Source: Burkholderiaceae bacterium
GTDB lineage: Bacteria > Pseudomonadota > Gammaproteobacteria > Burkholderiales > Burkholderiaceae_E
DNA: 64,000 nt
Assembly: GCA_024235875.1 (NCBI GenBank)
Contig: JACKLP010000012.1
Coordinates: 19,403 to 83,402, forward strand
Direction: 5' to 3'
How positions within the stretch are numbered: the stretch's first letter is position 1; the number at the start of each line of letters is the position of its first letter. This document shows, in pieces, positions 8,670 through 17,281 of the stretch. The position numbers were made by a program, and so were the translations under genes. The notes beneath the pieces are model-generated. The model was not told the origin of the DNA. It did no database searches and saw only the letters and a list, made by a program, of their open reading frames with translations.

Positions 8670-9610
8670 CGCCCGGCTCCCCGCACAGCGGATCCGCGCC
8701 GTGACAACCAGGAGCCGATGCCATCGGGCAATACGAAGATCACGACCAGCAGGAACACGCCGAGCGCGAGTTGCCAGCTGTTGGGAAAATAGAGATTGGA
8801 GAAGGAGCGCACCAGCTCGAGGATGATCGACGCCACGAACACGGCCGGTATCGACAGGTAGCCGGCAAGAATCGCAACGAACACGAACTCGCCCGAAGTG
8901 GTCCAGTAGGCGAACTCCGGGTCCACGTGGCCGATCGCCACTGCCGAGATCGCGCCGCCGATGCCGCCGAGCGCGGCGGCGATCACGTAGTTCACGGTCA
9001 TCGCGTGTCGTACCGAACTGCCCAGGTACTCGACCCGGAGTTCGTTGTCTCGGATCGCAAGCGAAATCAGGCCGCGCTGCGAATCGAAATAGATCCGAAG
9101 CCCAATACTCGCAAGCACCGTCACTGCCATCGTGAAGAAATACAGGCTCAACTGCAGCGGCCGGTCTTCCGGGTGAAACCCGAGAAAGGTGGCGGCCGCG
9201 ACGTTCATGCCGTCGGTACCGCCAAGGACGGTCATCTTCGAGAGCGCACCGTAGAGGATCATCGACAGCGACAGCGACAGCATCGCGAAGAAGATGCCGC
9301 GATAGGTCGAGAGCAGGGGCCCGAAAACCAGCCCGACGACGATCGCCACCACGATCGCGGCGAATCCGAGCAAGAAGATGTCGGTCGATCCCGTGGCCTG
9401 GGCCAGCAGCGCGGCGACGTAGGCGCCCAGGCAATAGAACAGGCCCTGACCGAAGGAAACGACGCCGGCGCGCATCATCGTGACGATGCCCAGCGACACC
9501 AGGCCCTTGGCCAGCGCCATTGTGACCAGGAACACGGCCCAGCTCGGCAGCACGGTCCCGGCGGCTGCCAGCACGGCCAGCGCGATCACGCCGATGGCGA
9601 TGTTCTTCAT
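8666..9610 (-). CDS. livM: branched-chain amino acid-type ABC transporter permease LivM-like
   Basis: Inner-membrane permease, 314 residues, with about eight to nine hydrophobic helices starting at residue 1 (IAIGVIALAVLAAAGTVLP). The conserved MMRAGVVSFGQGLFYCLGAY segment (about 45-64) is the LivM/BPD_transp_2 hallmark. A conserved glycine-rich loop, AALGGIGGAISA, sits near residue 213-224. It pairs with the LivH-like permease 7 bases upstream in the operon. The stop overlaps livG by 4 bases. Confidence 0.93.
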   Translation of the reverse strand: MKNIAIGVIALAVLAAAGTVLPSWAVFLVTMALAKGLVSLGIVTMMRAGVVSFGQGLFYCLGAYVAALLAQATGSTDIFLLGFAAIVVAIVVGLVFGPLLSTYRGIFFAMLSLSLSMILYGALSKMTVLGGTDGMNVAAATFLGFHPEDRPLQLSLYFFTMAVTVLASIGLRIYFDSQRGLISLAIRDNELRVEYLGSSVRHAMTVNYVIAAALGGIGGAISAVAIGHVDPEFAYWTTSGEFVFVAILAGYLSIPAVFVASIILELVRSFSNLYFPNSWQLALGVFLLVVIFVLPDGIGSWLSRRGSAVRGAGR

Positions 9611-9617
9611 GCCTGCC

Positions 9618-10520
9618 TCATATCTTGCGAGCCCGGTCCCGAACGAACAGGCCTTCGGGGCGGAAGAACAGCACGATCGCCATCACGAGGTAGATGATGA
9701 ACAACTCGGCTTCGGGCAGCAGATGAACCGATGCGGCGCGAGAAACGCCCACCAGCAGCGCGCCGATCGCGGCGCCCTCGATCGAGCCCAGCCCGCCGAT
9801 GATCACCACGGCGAAGGCCACGATGATGACGTTCACTCCGAGGCCGGGCGTCACCGATAGCATGGGGGCGGTCAGCGCGCCGCCGAGTGCGGCCAGCGCG
9901 ACGCCGGCCATGAACGCCCACAGGTAGATCCGCTGGATGTCGACACCCAGCGCCTGGCTCATCTCGCGATCATGGATGACGGCGAGAACGACCTTGCCCG
10001 TGCGGGTTCGGTTGAGCACCAGCCAGACGCCGAGTCCGACGACGATTGCGGCCGCGATCACCGCGAAATCGTAGCCGACGTAGTTCAGCGGACCGGCTTC
10101 GACATTGCCGAGCAGCGCATAGGGTTCGGAGACGAAGTAGGGGTCCACGCCCCAGATGAGTTTCATGACGTCTTCGAGCACCAGAAAGACGCCATAGGTG
10201 ACCAGTACGATCGTGACTTCGTCACGCCCGTAGAAGTATCGCAGCAGGCCGCGCTCGAGCACCGGGCCCAGGACCAGCGCGACGAGGATCGAGGCGACGA
10301 TCATCGCGGCATAGCTGCCGAACGGAAAGGCGTCGCCGGTCCACGCGAGATAGGCACCGACGACGCTGGCCGCCGTGTACGCGCCGATCGCGTACAGGCT
10401 GCCGTGCGCCATGTTCAGGATGTTCATGACCCCGAACACGAGCGTCAGGCCGACCGATACGATGAACAGCCAGCCCGCGTAGATGAGGCCGTCGACCAGG
10501 ATGGTCGCGAGGAGTTCCAT
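9618..10520 (-). CDS. livH: branched-chain amino acid-type ABC transporter permease LivH-like
   Basis: Second inner-membrane permease of the importer, 300 residues. Near the N-terminus it has the family motif FGVMNILNMAHGSLYAIGAY (about 29-48), followed by hydrophobic segments throughout. The conserved ALGGALTAPM (about 211-220) and VIIGGLGSIEGAAIGALLVG (about 240-259) loops are the EAA-like coupling regions. It lies 51 bases after the binding-protein gene and 7 bases before livM, in the usual operon order. Confidence 0.93.
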   Translation of the reverse strand: MELLATILVDGLIYAGWLFIVSVGLTLVFGVMNILNMAHGSLYAIGAYTAASVVGAYLAWTGDAFPFGSYAAMIVASILVALVLGPVLERGLLRYFYGRDEVTIVLVTYGVFLVLEDVMKLIWGVDPYFVSEPYALLGNVEAGPLNYVGYDFAVIAAAIVVGLGVWLVLNRTRTGKVVLAVIHDREMSQALGVDIQRIYLWAFMAGVALAALGGALTAPMLSVTPGLGVNVIIVAFAVVIIGGLGSIEGAAIGALLVGVSRAASVHLLPEAELFIIYLVMAIVLFFRPEGLFVRDRARKI

Positions 10521-10571
10521 GGTGTGCGAACGCCCTTCGGGGCGGGCGCCGTGCGGCGCCCGCTTGCCGCG

Positions 10572-11876
10572 CTACTTGCAGCTCGCGCCCTGGAAGCCGC
10601 CCTTGATCCAGTCGGCAGCCTTCTGGCCATCTGGCGGATTGACGCAGCGGGCGTCGTAGTACTCGATGTCGACCAGCGTCATCTGCTTCTTGGCCGCATC
10701 CCACTTGGTCTTGCCGATCGCGTTGGGCTGGATCGCCTGGTGGCCGTCGGACAAGGCCATCTCGATGTGGCCCGAGGGGGCATCCCATGCCAGTCCCTTC
10801 ATCGCGGCCGCGAGCTGGTCCTGCGTGGGCTTCTTGCCGCCGTTGGCCGCCATCGCCTTCTCGACCGCGGTCTTGAGGCCGAGCAGCCCTTGCCACATGC
10901 GGAAGGGGGCCTGGACCGGGAACACGCCGTAGGCTTTCTCGTAGGCTGCCCACAGCGTGTTGGTCAGTTCGCCGCCCTTGGCCTTGGCCGACAAACCATT
11001 CATGCCGCGCGCACCCAGGATGATGCCGTCGGGCATCTTCTTGCCCAGTTGCGGCATCACGTGGTCGCCGGCCGACAGTGCGATCTGCGAGCGCTTGTGG
11101 AGCCCGCGTGCCGATGATTGCAGGATGAATGCCTGGAGGTCGCCGCCCCACAGCGACGAGTGCACGAGGTCGGGCTTTTCGCGCAGCAGGGCGGAGATCT
11201 CGGTTCCGTACTGTCCGGCGCCGAACTTCGGCAACAGCGAGGTCTTCACCTTCGCATTCGGCATGATCTGCTTCATGGAGGCTTCGAAGTCGGCCCAGGA
11301 ATCCTGCCCCCAGGCGTAGTTCTGGTTGATGCCGGCGAAGCTGTCTACCTTGACCTTGCGCGACTTCAGGTAGCGCGCCAGCGACACGTTGTCCATGGCG
11401 CCGTGCGCGGCAGTGCGAAACACGTAGTTGAACTTGCCTTCCTCGAATACGCGCGGCGTACCGCAGTCGTAGAGGATCGTGAAGGCCTTGAGTTCGTCGG
11501 CCACCGGCGGCACCGCCAGGCAGTCGCCGGAGCTGACATAGCCGATCACCGCGTCGACCTTCTCGCGCTGGACCAGGTTGCGGAATTCCTGCACCTGCTT
11601 GGTCGCGCCGCCCGCCTCGTCGACCAGGACCACTTCGACTTCCATGCCGCCGAAGCCCTTGGTGCCGTAGGGCGCGGGCAGCTTGCCCTGATTGGCCATC
11701 TCGATCAGCAGCTTGCCCCCGTTCCAGGCGGGAACGCCGAAGCTTTCAGCCGCCTGGCCCGACAAGAAGGTGATGACGCCGATCTTGAACTTGTCCGCTG
11801 CCACCGCCGACCCGCAGGCCAGTGCGATGGCCGCCGTCGCCGCAGTGGCGCCGATCGATCTGCGAAGTTTCGTCAT
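10572..11876 (-). CDS. periplasmic substrate-binding protein of the Liv-type ABC transporter
   Basis: Type I periplasmic binding protein (Peripla_BP_6 / LivK-like), 434 residues. The start at 11876 gives a clean Sec signal peptide: MTKLRRS, a hydrophobic core, and AVA-A cleavage near residue 27. The mature part begins KFKIGVITFLSGQAAESFG, the usual first strand of the family. Several Cys residues (about 138, 158, 418 and 433) could form disulphides. It is longer than LivK (about 370), resembling binding proteins for aromatic acids or short amides rather than leucine. It heads the operon; the 208-base gap to the divergent RraA-like gene must hold the promoters. The ligand is unknown. Confidence 0.92.
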   Translation of the reverse strand: MTKLRRSIGATAATAAIALACGSAVAADKFKIGVITFLSGQAAESFGVPAWNGGKLLIEMANQGKLPAPYGTKGFGGMEVEVVLVDEAGGATKQVQEFRNLVQREKVDAVIGYVSSGDCLAVPPVADELKAFTILYDCGTPRVFEEGKFNYVFRTAAHGAMDNVSLARYLKSRKVKVDSFAGINQNYAWGQDSWADFEASMKQIMPNAKVKTSLLPKFGAGQYGTEISALLREKPDLVHSSLWGGDLQAFILQSSARGLHKRSQIALSAGDHVMPQLGKKMPDGIILGARGMNGLSAKAKGGELTNTLWAAYEKAYGVFPVQAPFRMWQGLLGLKTAVEKAMAANGGKKPTQDQLAAAMKGLAWDAPSGHIEMALSDGHQAIQPNAIGKTKWDAAKKQMTLVDIEYYDARCVNPPDGQKAADWIKGGFQGASCK

Positions 11877-12084
11877 GATTGTCTCCGTGGTTACTGTTTG
11901 CACGCGCGCATCGCATCCACTCTGAAAGGGCTTGCCGGTCGCCTCGGTCGACCTCGCCTGCGTGTCCCGGGCATGGTAGACGAAGTCGGGAGCGATCGGC
12001 GTCCGATTGCCGGTACGCGTTCCGAACCCCGTGGCATCGCGCGCCCCTACAATCGAGCCATCCCAAACCGAAACACCGGAGTAG

Positions 12085-12816
12085 ATGATGGGCGAGGAAC
12101 CGATCGGGCTCGATTCGGCGGTGATCGATGCGCTGGCCGGCGTCACGACCGCCACGCTGACGACCGTGCTGCTCAAGAAGGGCCTGCGCAACGTCTGGCT
12201 GCGCGGCGCGATGCCCCTGGGGCCGGTCGATCACGGTCGCAAGATCGGGCGTGCCTTCACGCTGCGATTCGTGCCGGCGCGCGAGGACCTGGCAACGCCG
12301 GCATCCTGGGGCTCGCCGATCTCCACCCGTGCCGCCATCGAGGCGATGCCGGCGGGCTGCATCGCGGTCGTCGACGCGATGGGCGTGACCGATGCCGGCA
12401 TCTTCGGCGACATCCTCTGCGCGCGCATGAACAAGCGCGGCGTGGCCGCGTTGGTGACCGATGGCGTGATCCGCGACCTGCCGGGCGTGCTCGGCACCGA
12501 TCTGCCGGTCTGGTGCCGGGGGACGGCCGCGCCCTCGTCGGTGACCGGGCTCACCTTCGTCGCGTGGCAGCAGCCGATCGGCTGCGGTGGCGTGGCGGTC
12601 TTTCCCAACGACGTCGTCGTGGCCGACGCCGACGGCGCGGTGCTGATCCCGGCGGCGCTTCTCGACGAAGTGATCGAGGCGGCGGTGGAGCAGGAGCGAC
12701 TGGAAGGCTGGATCATGACCCAGGTCGACGAGGGCAGGCCGCTGCCGGGGCTCTATCCGCCCAACGACGAGAACAAGGCGCGCTACGAGGCCTGGTGCCA
12801 CGCGCAGAAAGGCTGA
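12085..12816 (+). CDS. RraA-family protein (putative 4-hydroxy-4-methyl-2-oxoglutarate aldolase/oxaloacetate decarboxylase-like)
   Basis: A 243-residue protein of the RraA/MenG-like fold. Typical elements are TATLTTVLLKKG near residues 21-32, the glycine-rich GDILCARMNKRGVAALVTDGVIRD block (about 112-135) whose GD and RD residues bind the divalent metal and carboxylate substrate, and an FPNDVVVADADGAVLIP strand. Relatives include HMG/CHA aldolases in aromatic meta-cleavage, sugar-acid dehydratases and the RNase E inhibitor RraA. The length (longer than RraA, about 160) favours a catabolic aldolase/decarboxylase. GGAG at 12078 serves two adjacent ATGs, 12085 and 12088. It is divergent from the ABC operon and may act on the imported compound. 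Confidence 0.85.
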   Translation: MMGEEPIGLDSAVIDALAGVTTATLTTVLLKKGLRNVWLRGAMPLGPVDHGRKIGRAFTLRFVPAREDLATPASWGSPISTRAAIEAMPAGCIAVVDAMGVTDAGIFGDILCARMNKRGVAALVTDGVIRDLPGVLGTDLPVWCRGTAAPSSVTGLTFVAWQQPIGCGGVAVFPNDVVVADADGAVLIPAALLDEVIEAAVEQERLEGWIMTQVDEGRPLPGLYPPNDENKARYEAWCHAQKG

Positions 12817-12825
12817 GCGCCCGCT

Positions 12826-12853
12826 GACGTCGGCGCGCGCGGGCGCCGGCGTC
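12826..12853. terminator. candidate bidirectional hairpin between convergent genes
   Basis: Arms GACGTCGGCGC (12826-12836) and GCGCCGGCGTC (12843-12853) pair with one wobble around a 6-base loop, between the convergent RraA-like and SQR-like genes. There is no T-tract, so Rho-independent termination is uncertain. Confidence 0.4.
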
Positions 12854-12869
12854 GGTTCGCGCGGCCGGC

Positions 12870-14159
12870 TCAGTGCTTGCCCGTGACCTTGTCCTTGAGC
12901 TTCATGATGCCCATCGCCTCGAGCACGACCTTCTCGTAGACCGGTTCGGACGAGCCGCGCCGCATCTTGCGCAGGAAGTACTTCTCGAAGGCGACCTTCG
13001 CGAGGTGCACCCACTTGCCCTCGGAGAACCAATTGACGTTGCGCGGCGGAATCTGCGGCAGTGCCACGAAGGCGATGCCGCTGTCGCCGAAGTCGGCCAG
13101 GCAGATCGCGTTCCAGGTCGCCTTGGTGTCGGGCTGCTTGCCGTCGAGTTCGGCGCGGATGTTGTGTGCGGTGGCCGTGACCATGGACTCGATCATGTAG
13201 CCCGTCTTGGGCGTGCCGGTCGGCACCGGCGTGGGCTCGACCGGCGGGATCGCCACGCATACGCCGACCGAGTAGATGTTCTTGTACTTCGGGTTGCGCT
13301 GATGCTCGTCCACGACGATGAAGCCACGCGGATTGGTCAGGCCCTCGATGCCGAAGACCGCGTCGACGCCCTTGAACGCCGGCAGCATCATCGAGTACTT
13401 GAATGGAAGCTCGTGCTGCTTCCTGGGCTTGCCGTCCTCGTCGTGTTCGGTCACATGCATCTTGCCGTCTTCGATGCGATCGACCTTCGCATTGCAGATC
13501 CACTTCACGTGGCGGTCGCGAAAGCCCGATTCGAGCATGCCCTTCGAGTCGCCCACGCCGCCCAGGCCCAGATGGCCGACATAGGGCTCCGAGGTCACGA
13601 AGGTCATCGGGACACGATCGCGGATCTTGCGCTTGCGCAGGTCGGTCTCCATGATCATCGCGAACTCGTAGGCCGGCCCGAAGCACGAGGCGCCCTGCAC
13701 CGCGCCGACCACGATCGGACCCGGGTCGGCGCAGAACTTCTCCCAGGTCTCCGAGGCGGTCGCCGCATGGTCGACATGGCAGATCGACGTCGTGTGGCCT
13801 TCGGGGCCGAGGCCTTCGATTTCGTCGAAGGCGAGCTTGGGGCCGGTGGCGATCACCAGGTAGTCGTAGTCGAGCATGCGGCCGTCTTCGAGCTCGAGCT
13901 GGTTCTGCTCGGGGTGGACGCGACGCGCGCCGACCGTGATCGCGTCGATGCCCTTGCGTCCCAGCACCTCGGCCAGGGACAGCTCGATGTCGCCACGCTT
14001 GCGCCAGCTCACGGCGACCCAGGGGTTGGAGGGCACGAAGTGGAAGCGCGGCGTGTTGGAGACGACCGTGATCCGATCGCCCGGCCGGGCGAGCCCCTTC
14101 ATCTCGAAGGCCATGGGAAGCCCGCCGATGCCGGCGCCCATGATGACGATATGAGCCAT
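12870..14159 (-). CDS. FAD-dependent sulfide:quinone oxidoreductase-like flavoprotein
   Basis: A 429-residue disulfide-reductase-family flavoprotein. The start at 14159 is fixed by a strong AGGAGG about 10 bases upstream, giving an N-terminal MAHIVIMGAGIGGLPMAF dinucleotide-binding motif. Cysteines at 127, 159 and 301 fall where sulfide:quinone oxidoreductases place their catalytic set: Cys159 in VQGASCFGPAYEF and Cys301 in YSVGVCVAI. These enzymes oxidise sulfide (or sulfane sulfur) at the membrane and reduce quinone. The C-terminus is amphipathic and basic (KVAFEKYFLRKMRRG), suitable for membrane contact. It is the last gene of a PhyH/GST/SQR minus-strand group. An NADH dehydrogenase-like function is less likely given the cysteines. 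Confidence 0.85.
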   Translation of the reverse strand: MAHIVIMGAGIGGLPMAFEMKGLARPGDRITVVSNTPRFHFVPSNPWVAVSWRKRGDIELSLAEVLGRKGIDAITVGARRVHPEQNQLELEDGRMLDYDYLVIATGPKLAFDEIEGLGPEGHTTSICHVDHAATASETWEKFCADPGPIVVGAVQGASCFGPAYEFAMIMETDLRKRKIRDRVPMTFVTSEPYVGHLGLGGVGDSKGMLESGFRDRHVKWICNAKVDRIEDGKMHVTEHDEDGKPRKQHELPFKYSMMLPAFKGVDAVFGIEGLTNPRGFIVVDEHQRNPKYKNIYSVGVCVAIPPVEPTPVPTGTPKTGYMIESMVTATAHNIRAELDGKQPDTKATWNAICLADFGDSGIAFVALPQIPPRNVNWFSEGKWVHLAKVAFEKYFLRKMRRGSSEPVYEKVVLEAMGIMKLKDKVTGKH

Positions 14160-14330
14160 CTTCGATTCCTCCTCTCTGCTCGGGCCCAAAGCGGCCTCGC
14201 GTTCCGGGGCCGCGATTCGCGACGCCGCAGCGACGCTGGGCGTAACCCGAACGGGAATGTTAGTCCGGCGACCGGGGGGTCGCCTTGATCGGCGTCAGTG
14301 GCAGTAGGGGATTTCGCCCGGGCCTTCGAC

Positions 14331-15161
14331 CTACAGCCGGCCCGTTCGCTGGCTGGCGCCGGCGTACAAGACCTCGCGCGCAGCCAGCGATGCGCGCTCG
14401 TGGAAGGCCAGCGCGACCGGATCCAGATCGCGGCTGGGCACCGGCGTATGCTCGAAGTGGCCGTATGGATCGACGCCGCGAACCAGCGCTGCGCTGTCCC
14501 AGGTGCCCACCACCTGGCGGGTCTCGGGCGGCATGAAGTGCATCGAGACGCCGATGCGCCGATCACCCGACAGATTCGGTCCGGAGCCATGCGCGAGGCG
14601 ATAGTTGTGCAGGGACATCTCGCCCGCCGCCAGTGGCATGTGGACCGCTTGCGTCTCATCGACGCCTTCGACGATCGTCTGGCCGCGCGTGAGCATGTTG
14701 TGCTCGTCGTAGGTGTCCTGGTGTGGCAGGTCGTCGCCGGCGTGGGTGCCGGGCATCACGCGCATGCAGCCGGCCTCGATGCTGGCCGGCGCGATCGCGA
14801 GCCACGCGGTCACGACATTGCGGCTCGACAAGCCCCAGTAGGTGGCGTCCTGGTGCCAGGAGATGAAGCTAGGCGAGCCGACATCCTTGATCCAGAAGAT
14901 CGTGTTCCAGCACAGGATGTTCGGACCGATGAGCTGCTGGATCGGGTCGAGCACACGGGGATCGCGGATCAGATTGTCGAGCCACTTGAACAGCAGGAAG
15001 CTCTTGCTTCGCTGCGAGGCCTTCAGGCGGCCGCCCTGGCTTGCCTCGAACGCCTCGAGGCGCTGGCGGATCGTGGCGGCCTCGGCCGTGTCCAGAACCG
15101 GCACCGGATACACATAGCCATCCTCACGGTATTGCGCCACCTGGGAATCGCTCAGTCGCAT
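14331..15161 (-). CDS. phytanoyl-CoA dioxygenase (PhyH) family Fe(II)/2-oxoglutarate enzyme
   Basis: A 276-residue non-haem iron oxygenase of the PhyH family. The facial triad is visible: His103 and Asp105 in SWHQDATYWG and distal His191 in NYRLAHGSGPN, followed by an arginine pair (DRRIGVSMHF) that would bind 2-oxoglutarate. The N-terminus (LSDSQVAQYREDGYV) is typical of the family. Substrates range widely (phytanoyl-CoA, ectoine, halogenation targets), and nothing here defines this one. GGAG-like bases precede the ATG at 15161. The GST gene lies 54 bases upstream on the same strand. Confidence 0.9.
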   Translation of the reverse strand: MRLSDSQVAQYREDGYVYPVPVLDTAEAATIRQRLEAFEASQGGRLKASQRSKSFLLFKWLDNLIRDPRVLDPIQQLIGPNILCWNTIFWIKDVGSPSFISWHQDATYWGLSSRNVVTAWLAIAPASIEAGCMRVMPGTHAGDDLPHQDTYDEHNMLTRGQTIVEGVDETQAVHMPLAAGEMSLHNYRLAHGSGPNLSGDRRIGVSMHFMPPETRQVVGTWDSAALVRGVDPYGHFEHTPVPSRDLDPVALAFHERASLAAREVLYAGASQRTGRL

Positions 15162-15215
15162 GCGGGTCTCCTGTGGGTCGGTATCGGCGCTCGCCGCCGC
15201 CTGGCCCGGATTGGA

Positions 15216-15956
15216 TCAGTCCGCCCAATCCAGCACGTTGTAGCGCCTGAAGATACCCGATTCGTTGAAGGCGATCCGTCGCGGCGACGCCAGGTAGGCG
15301 GCGATGCCCGGGCGCTCGGCAACCTGCGCGGACAGGGCGCTCACACGCGGGCGCTCGACCTCGGCCGCCGCCATCGCGTTCGGAAACGCGTAGCGCAGCC
15401 CGGCGACGACCTGGAACAGTCCCAGGTCGGCCGTGCTCGCGCGGGCGCCGGTGAGCCAGCCGCCGCGGGCGGGATTGGCGGCGAGGATGCCCTCGAAGTA
15501 GTCGAGGAACTTGGGCAGACGTTCCTCGAGGAAGATCTTCGATCGTTTCGCGGCCGCATCGGCCTGGTCCTCGTAGTAGAGGCTGCTCGCGATCGGATGG
15601 TGGGTGTCGTGGATCTCGACCACGAAGTCCGCGATCGTCAGGTCGAGCTGGTGGACCCAGAGCCGATCATCGAGCCCACGCGGCGCGAGCCCCAGCCTGG
15701 TGCCGAGGTGGAGCAGGATGTTGGCGGTCTGACCGATGATGCGCGTGCCATCGACCAGGAAGGGCGGCGCGAGCGGGCGCCGGGCGAGGCCGGGGTCGCG
15801 CATCAGGCGAAACATCGCGTCCATCCCCAGGCCGGCGCCGCTGGCGCGCGCGACATCGACATAGGGTGCGCCGGCGTCTTCCAGGGCGAGGCGGATGAAC
15901 TCCCCGCGGCCCTGGATCATCGGCCAATAGTAGAGGCGGTAGGAAGCGTTCTTCAC
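15216..15956 (-). CDS. glutathione S-transferase family protein
   Basis: A 246-residue cytosolic GST-fold protein. The N-terminal thioredoxin-like domain has YRLYYWPMIQGRGEFIRLALEDAGAPY, as in alpha/sigma-like GSTs with a candidate catalytic tyrosine near residue 9-10, and the cis-proline region PLAPPFLVDGTRIIGQTANIL. The helical C-terminal domain follows (GWLTGARASTADLGLFQVV). It may conjugate or isomerise an electrophilic intermediate of the neighbouring catabolic genes, as glutathione-dependent maleylpyruvate isomerases do, but that is inference. It is transcribed away from the maleylacetate reductase gene with 184 bases between the two starts. Confidence 0.9.
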   Translation of the reverse strand: MKNASYRLYYWPMIQGRGEFIRLALEDAGAPYVDVARASGAGLGMDAMFRLMRDPGLARRPLAPPFLVDGTRIIGQTANILLHLGTRLGLAPRGLDDRLWVHQLDLTIADFVVEIHDTHHPIASSLYYEDQADAAAKRSKIFLEERLPKFLDYFEGILAANPARGGWLTGARASTADLGLFQVVAGLRYAFPNAMAAAEVERPRVSALSAQVAERPGIAAYLASPRRIAFNESGIFRRYNVLDWAD

Positions 15957-16140
15957 GGCCGGATCCGTCGGGGTCGAGTCGGCCCCAGTGTGCCCGCTCG
16001 CGGCCGGATCGTCGATGCTCGCGATGCCCGGCCCGGGACACGATGGCTTCGACCGCCTTTCGGTACCATGCGCGATGGGTCGCGGGCGGCCCTGGGGTAC
16101 CGTCCGGACATCGTCGGTCGTTGGTCATGGAGCCCGAGTC

Positions 16141-17220
16141 GTGCAAGCCTTCGTCTACACCAGCTATCCGGGCCGGGTCGTGTTCGGCGCCGGCCGGCTC
16201 CAGAGCCTGGCCGAGGAGGTCGAGCGCCTCGGCGCCCGCCGTGCGCTGGTGCTGAGCACGCCCGAGCAAAGAGACACCGCGGCCCGGGTGGCCGAGGCCC
16301 TCGGTGACCGGGCCGCGGGAATCGACGATCGCGCCGCCATGCACGTGCCGATCGAGATCGCCGTCGCGGCGCGCGAGCGCGCGCAGGCGCTTGGCGCCGA
16401 TTGTTGCGTCGCGGTGGGGGGCGGCTCGACGATCGGCCTGGGCAAGGCCATCGCGTTGACCTCGGGCTTGCCGATCGTGGCGGTACCGACCACGTTCGCG
16501 GGCTCCGAGATGACGGCCATCTGGGGACTGACCGAGAACGGCGAGAAGAAGACCGGCAGGGACTCGGCGGTTCTGCCGCGCACGGTCATCTACGACCCCG
16601 CGATGGTGCGCAGCCTGCCCGCGGCCGTGGCGGCGGTCTCGGGCATGAACGCGATCGCCCACTGCGTCGAGGCGCTCTATGCGGTCGACGCGAACCCGAT
16701 CGTCTCGATGATCGCCGAGGAGGGGATTCGCGCCCTGGCCGAGAGCCTGCCGGTGATCGTCGGCGATGGCACCGGGCTCGTGCAGGCCGACGATGACGCA
16801 CTGGCGCGCGCGCAATACGGCGCGTGGCTCGCCGGCACCGCGCTCAATGGCGCGTCGATGGCCTTGCATCACAAGCTCTGCCACACGCTCGGCGGCAGCT
16901 TCGATCTGCCGCATGCGCCCACGCACACGGTCGTGTTGCCCTATGCGACCGCCTACAATCGCGATGCCGCGCCGCTCGCCATGCGCCGGATCGAATCGGC
17001 CCTGGGGGCGTTCGGACGCGGCGACGCGGCAGCCGGGCTGCTCGCGCTGGCGCAGGCGTTGCATGCGCCCACGACGCTGGCGGCGATCGGCATGCCGCAA
17101 GAGGGGATTGCGCGCGCGGCCGAGATCGCGGCGCGCAACCAGTATCCGAACCCGCGCCCGATCGAGCGGGCCGCCATCGAGGCCTTGTTGACCCGTGCCT
17201 GGCACGGCAGTGCGCCCTGA
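16141..17220 (+). CDS. maleylacetate reductase (iron-dependent alcohol dehydrogenase family)
   Basis: Reduces maleylacetate to 3-oxoadipate with NAD(P)H, the step after hydroxyquinol ring cleavage. The GTG at 16141 is chosen because the protein then starts VQAFVYTSYPGRVVFG, the normal N-terminus; length 359 matches the family (about 350). Motifs: GGGSTIGLGKAIAL (cofactor), PTTFAGSEMT, and a histidine-rich helix MALHHKLCHTLGGSFDLPHAPTH. The next gene, 61 bases on, is hydroxyquinol 1,2-dioxygenase, which makes exactly this substrate, so the assignment is well supported. Confidence 0.92.
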   Translation: MQAFVYTSYPGRVVFGAGRLQSLAEEVERLGARRALVLSTPEQRDTAARVAEALGDRAAGIDDRAAMHVPIEIAVAARERAQALGADCCVAVGGGSTIGLGKAIALTSGLPIVAVPTTFAGSEMTAIWGLTENGEKKTGRDSAVLPRTVIYDPAMVRSLPAAVAAVSGMNAIAHCVEALYAVDANPIVSMIAEEGIRALAESLPVIVGDGTGLVQADDDALARAQYGAWLAGTALNGASMALHHKLCHTLGGSFDLPHAPTHTVVLPYATAYNRDAAPLAMRRIESALGAFGRGDAAAGLLALAQALHAPTTLAAIGMPQEGIARAAEIAARNQYPNPRPIERAAIEALLTRAWHGSAP

Positions 17221-17281
17221 CCCGACGGACCGGTCAGCGCGACATCGGCAACCGAACACTCGCAGCCAAGAGGAAGAAGCG

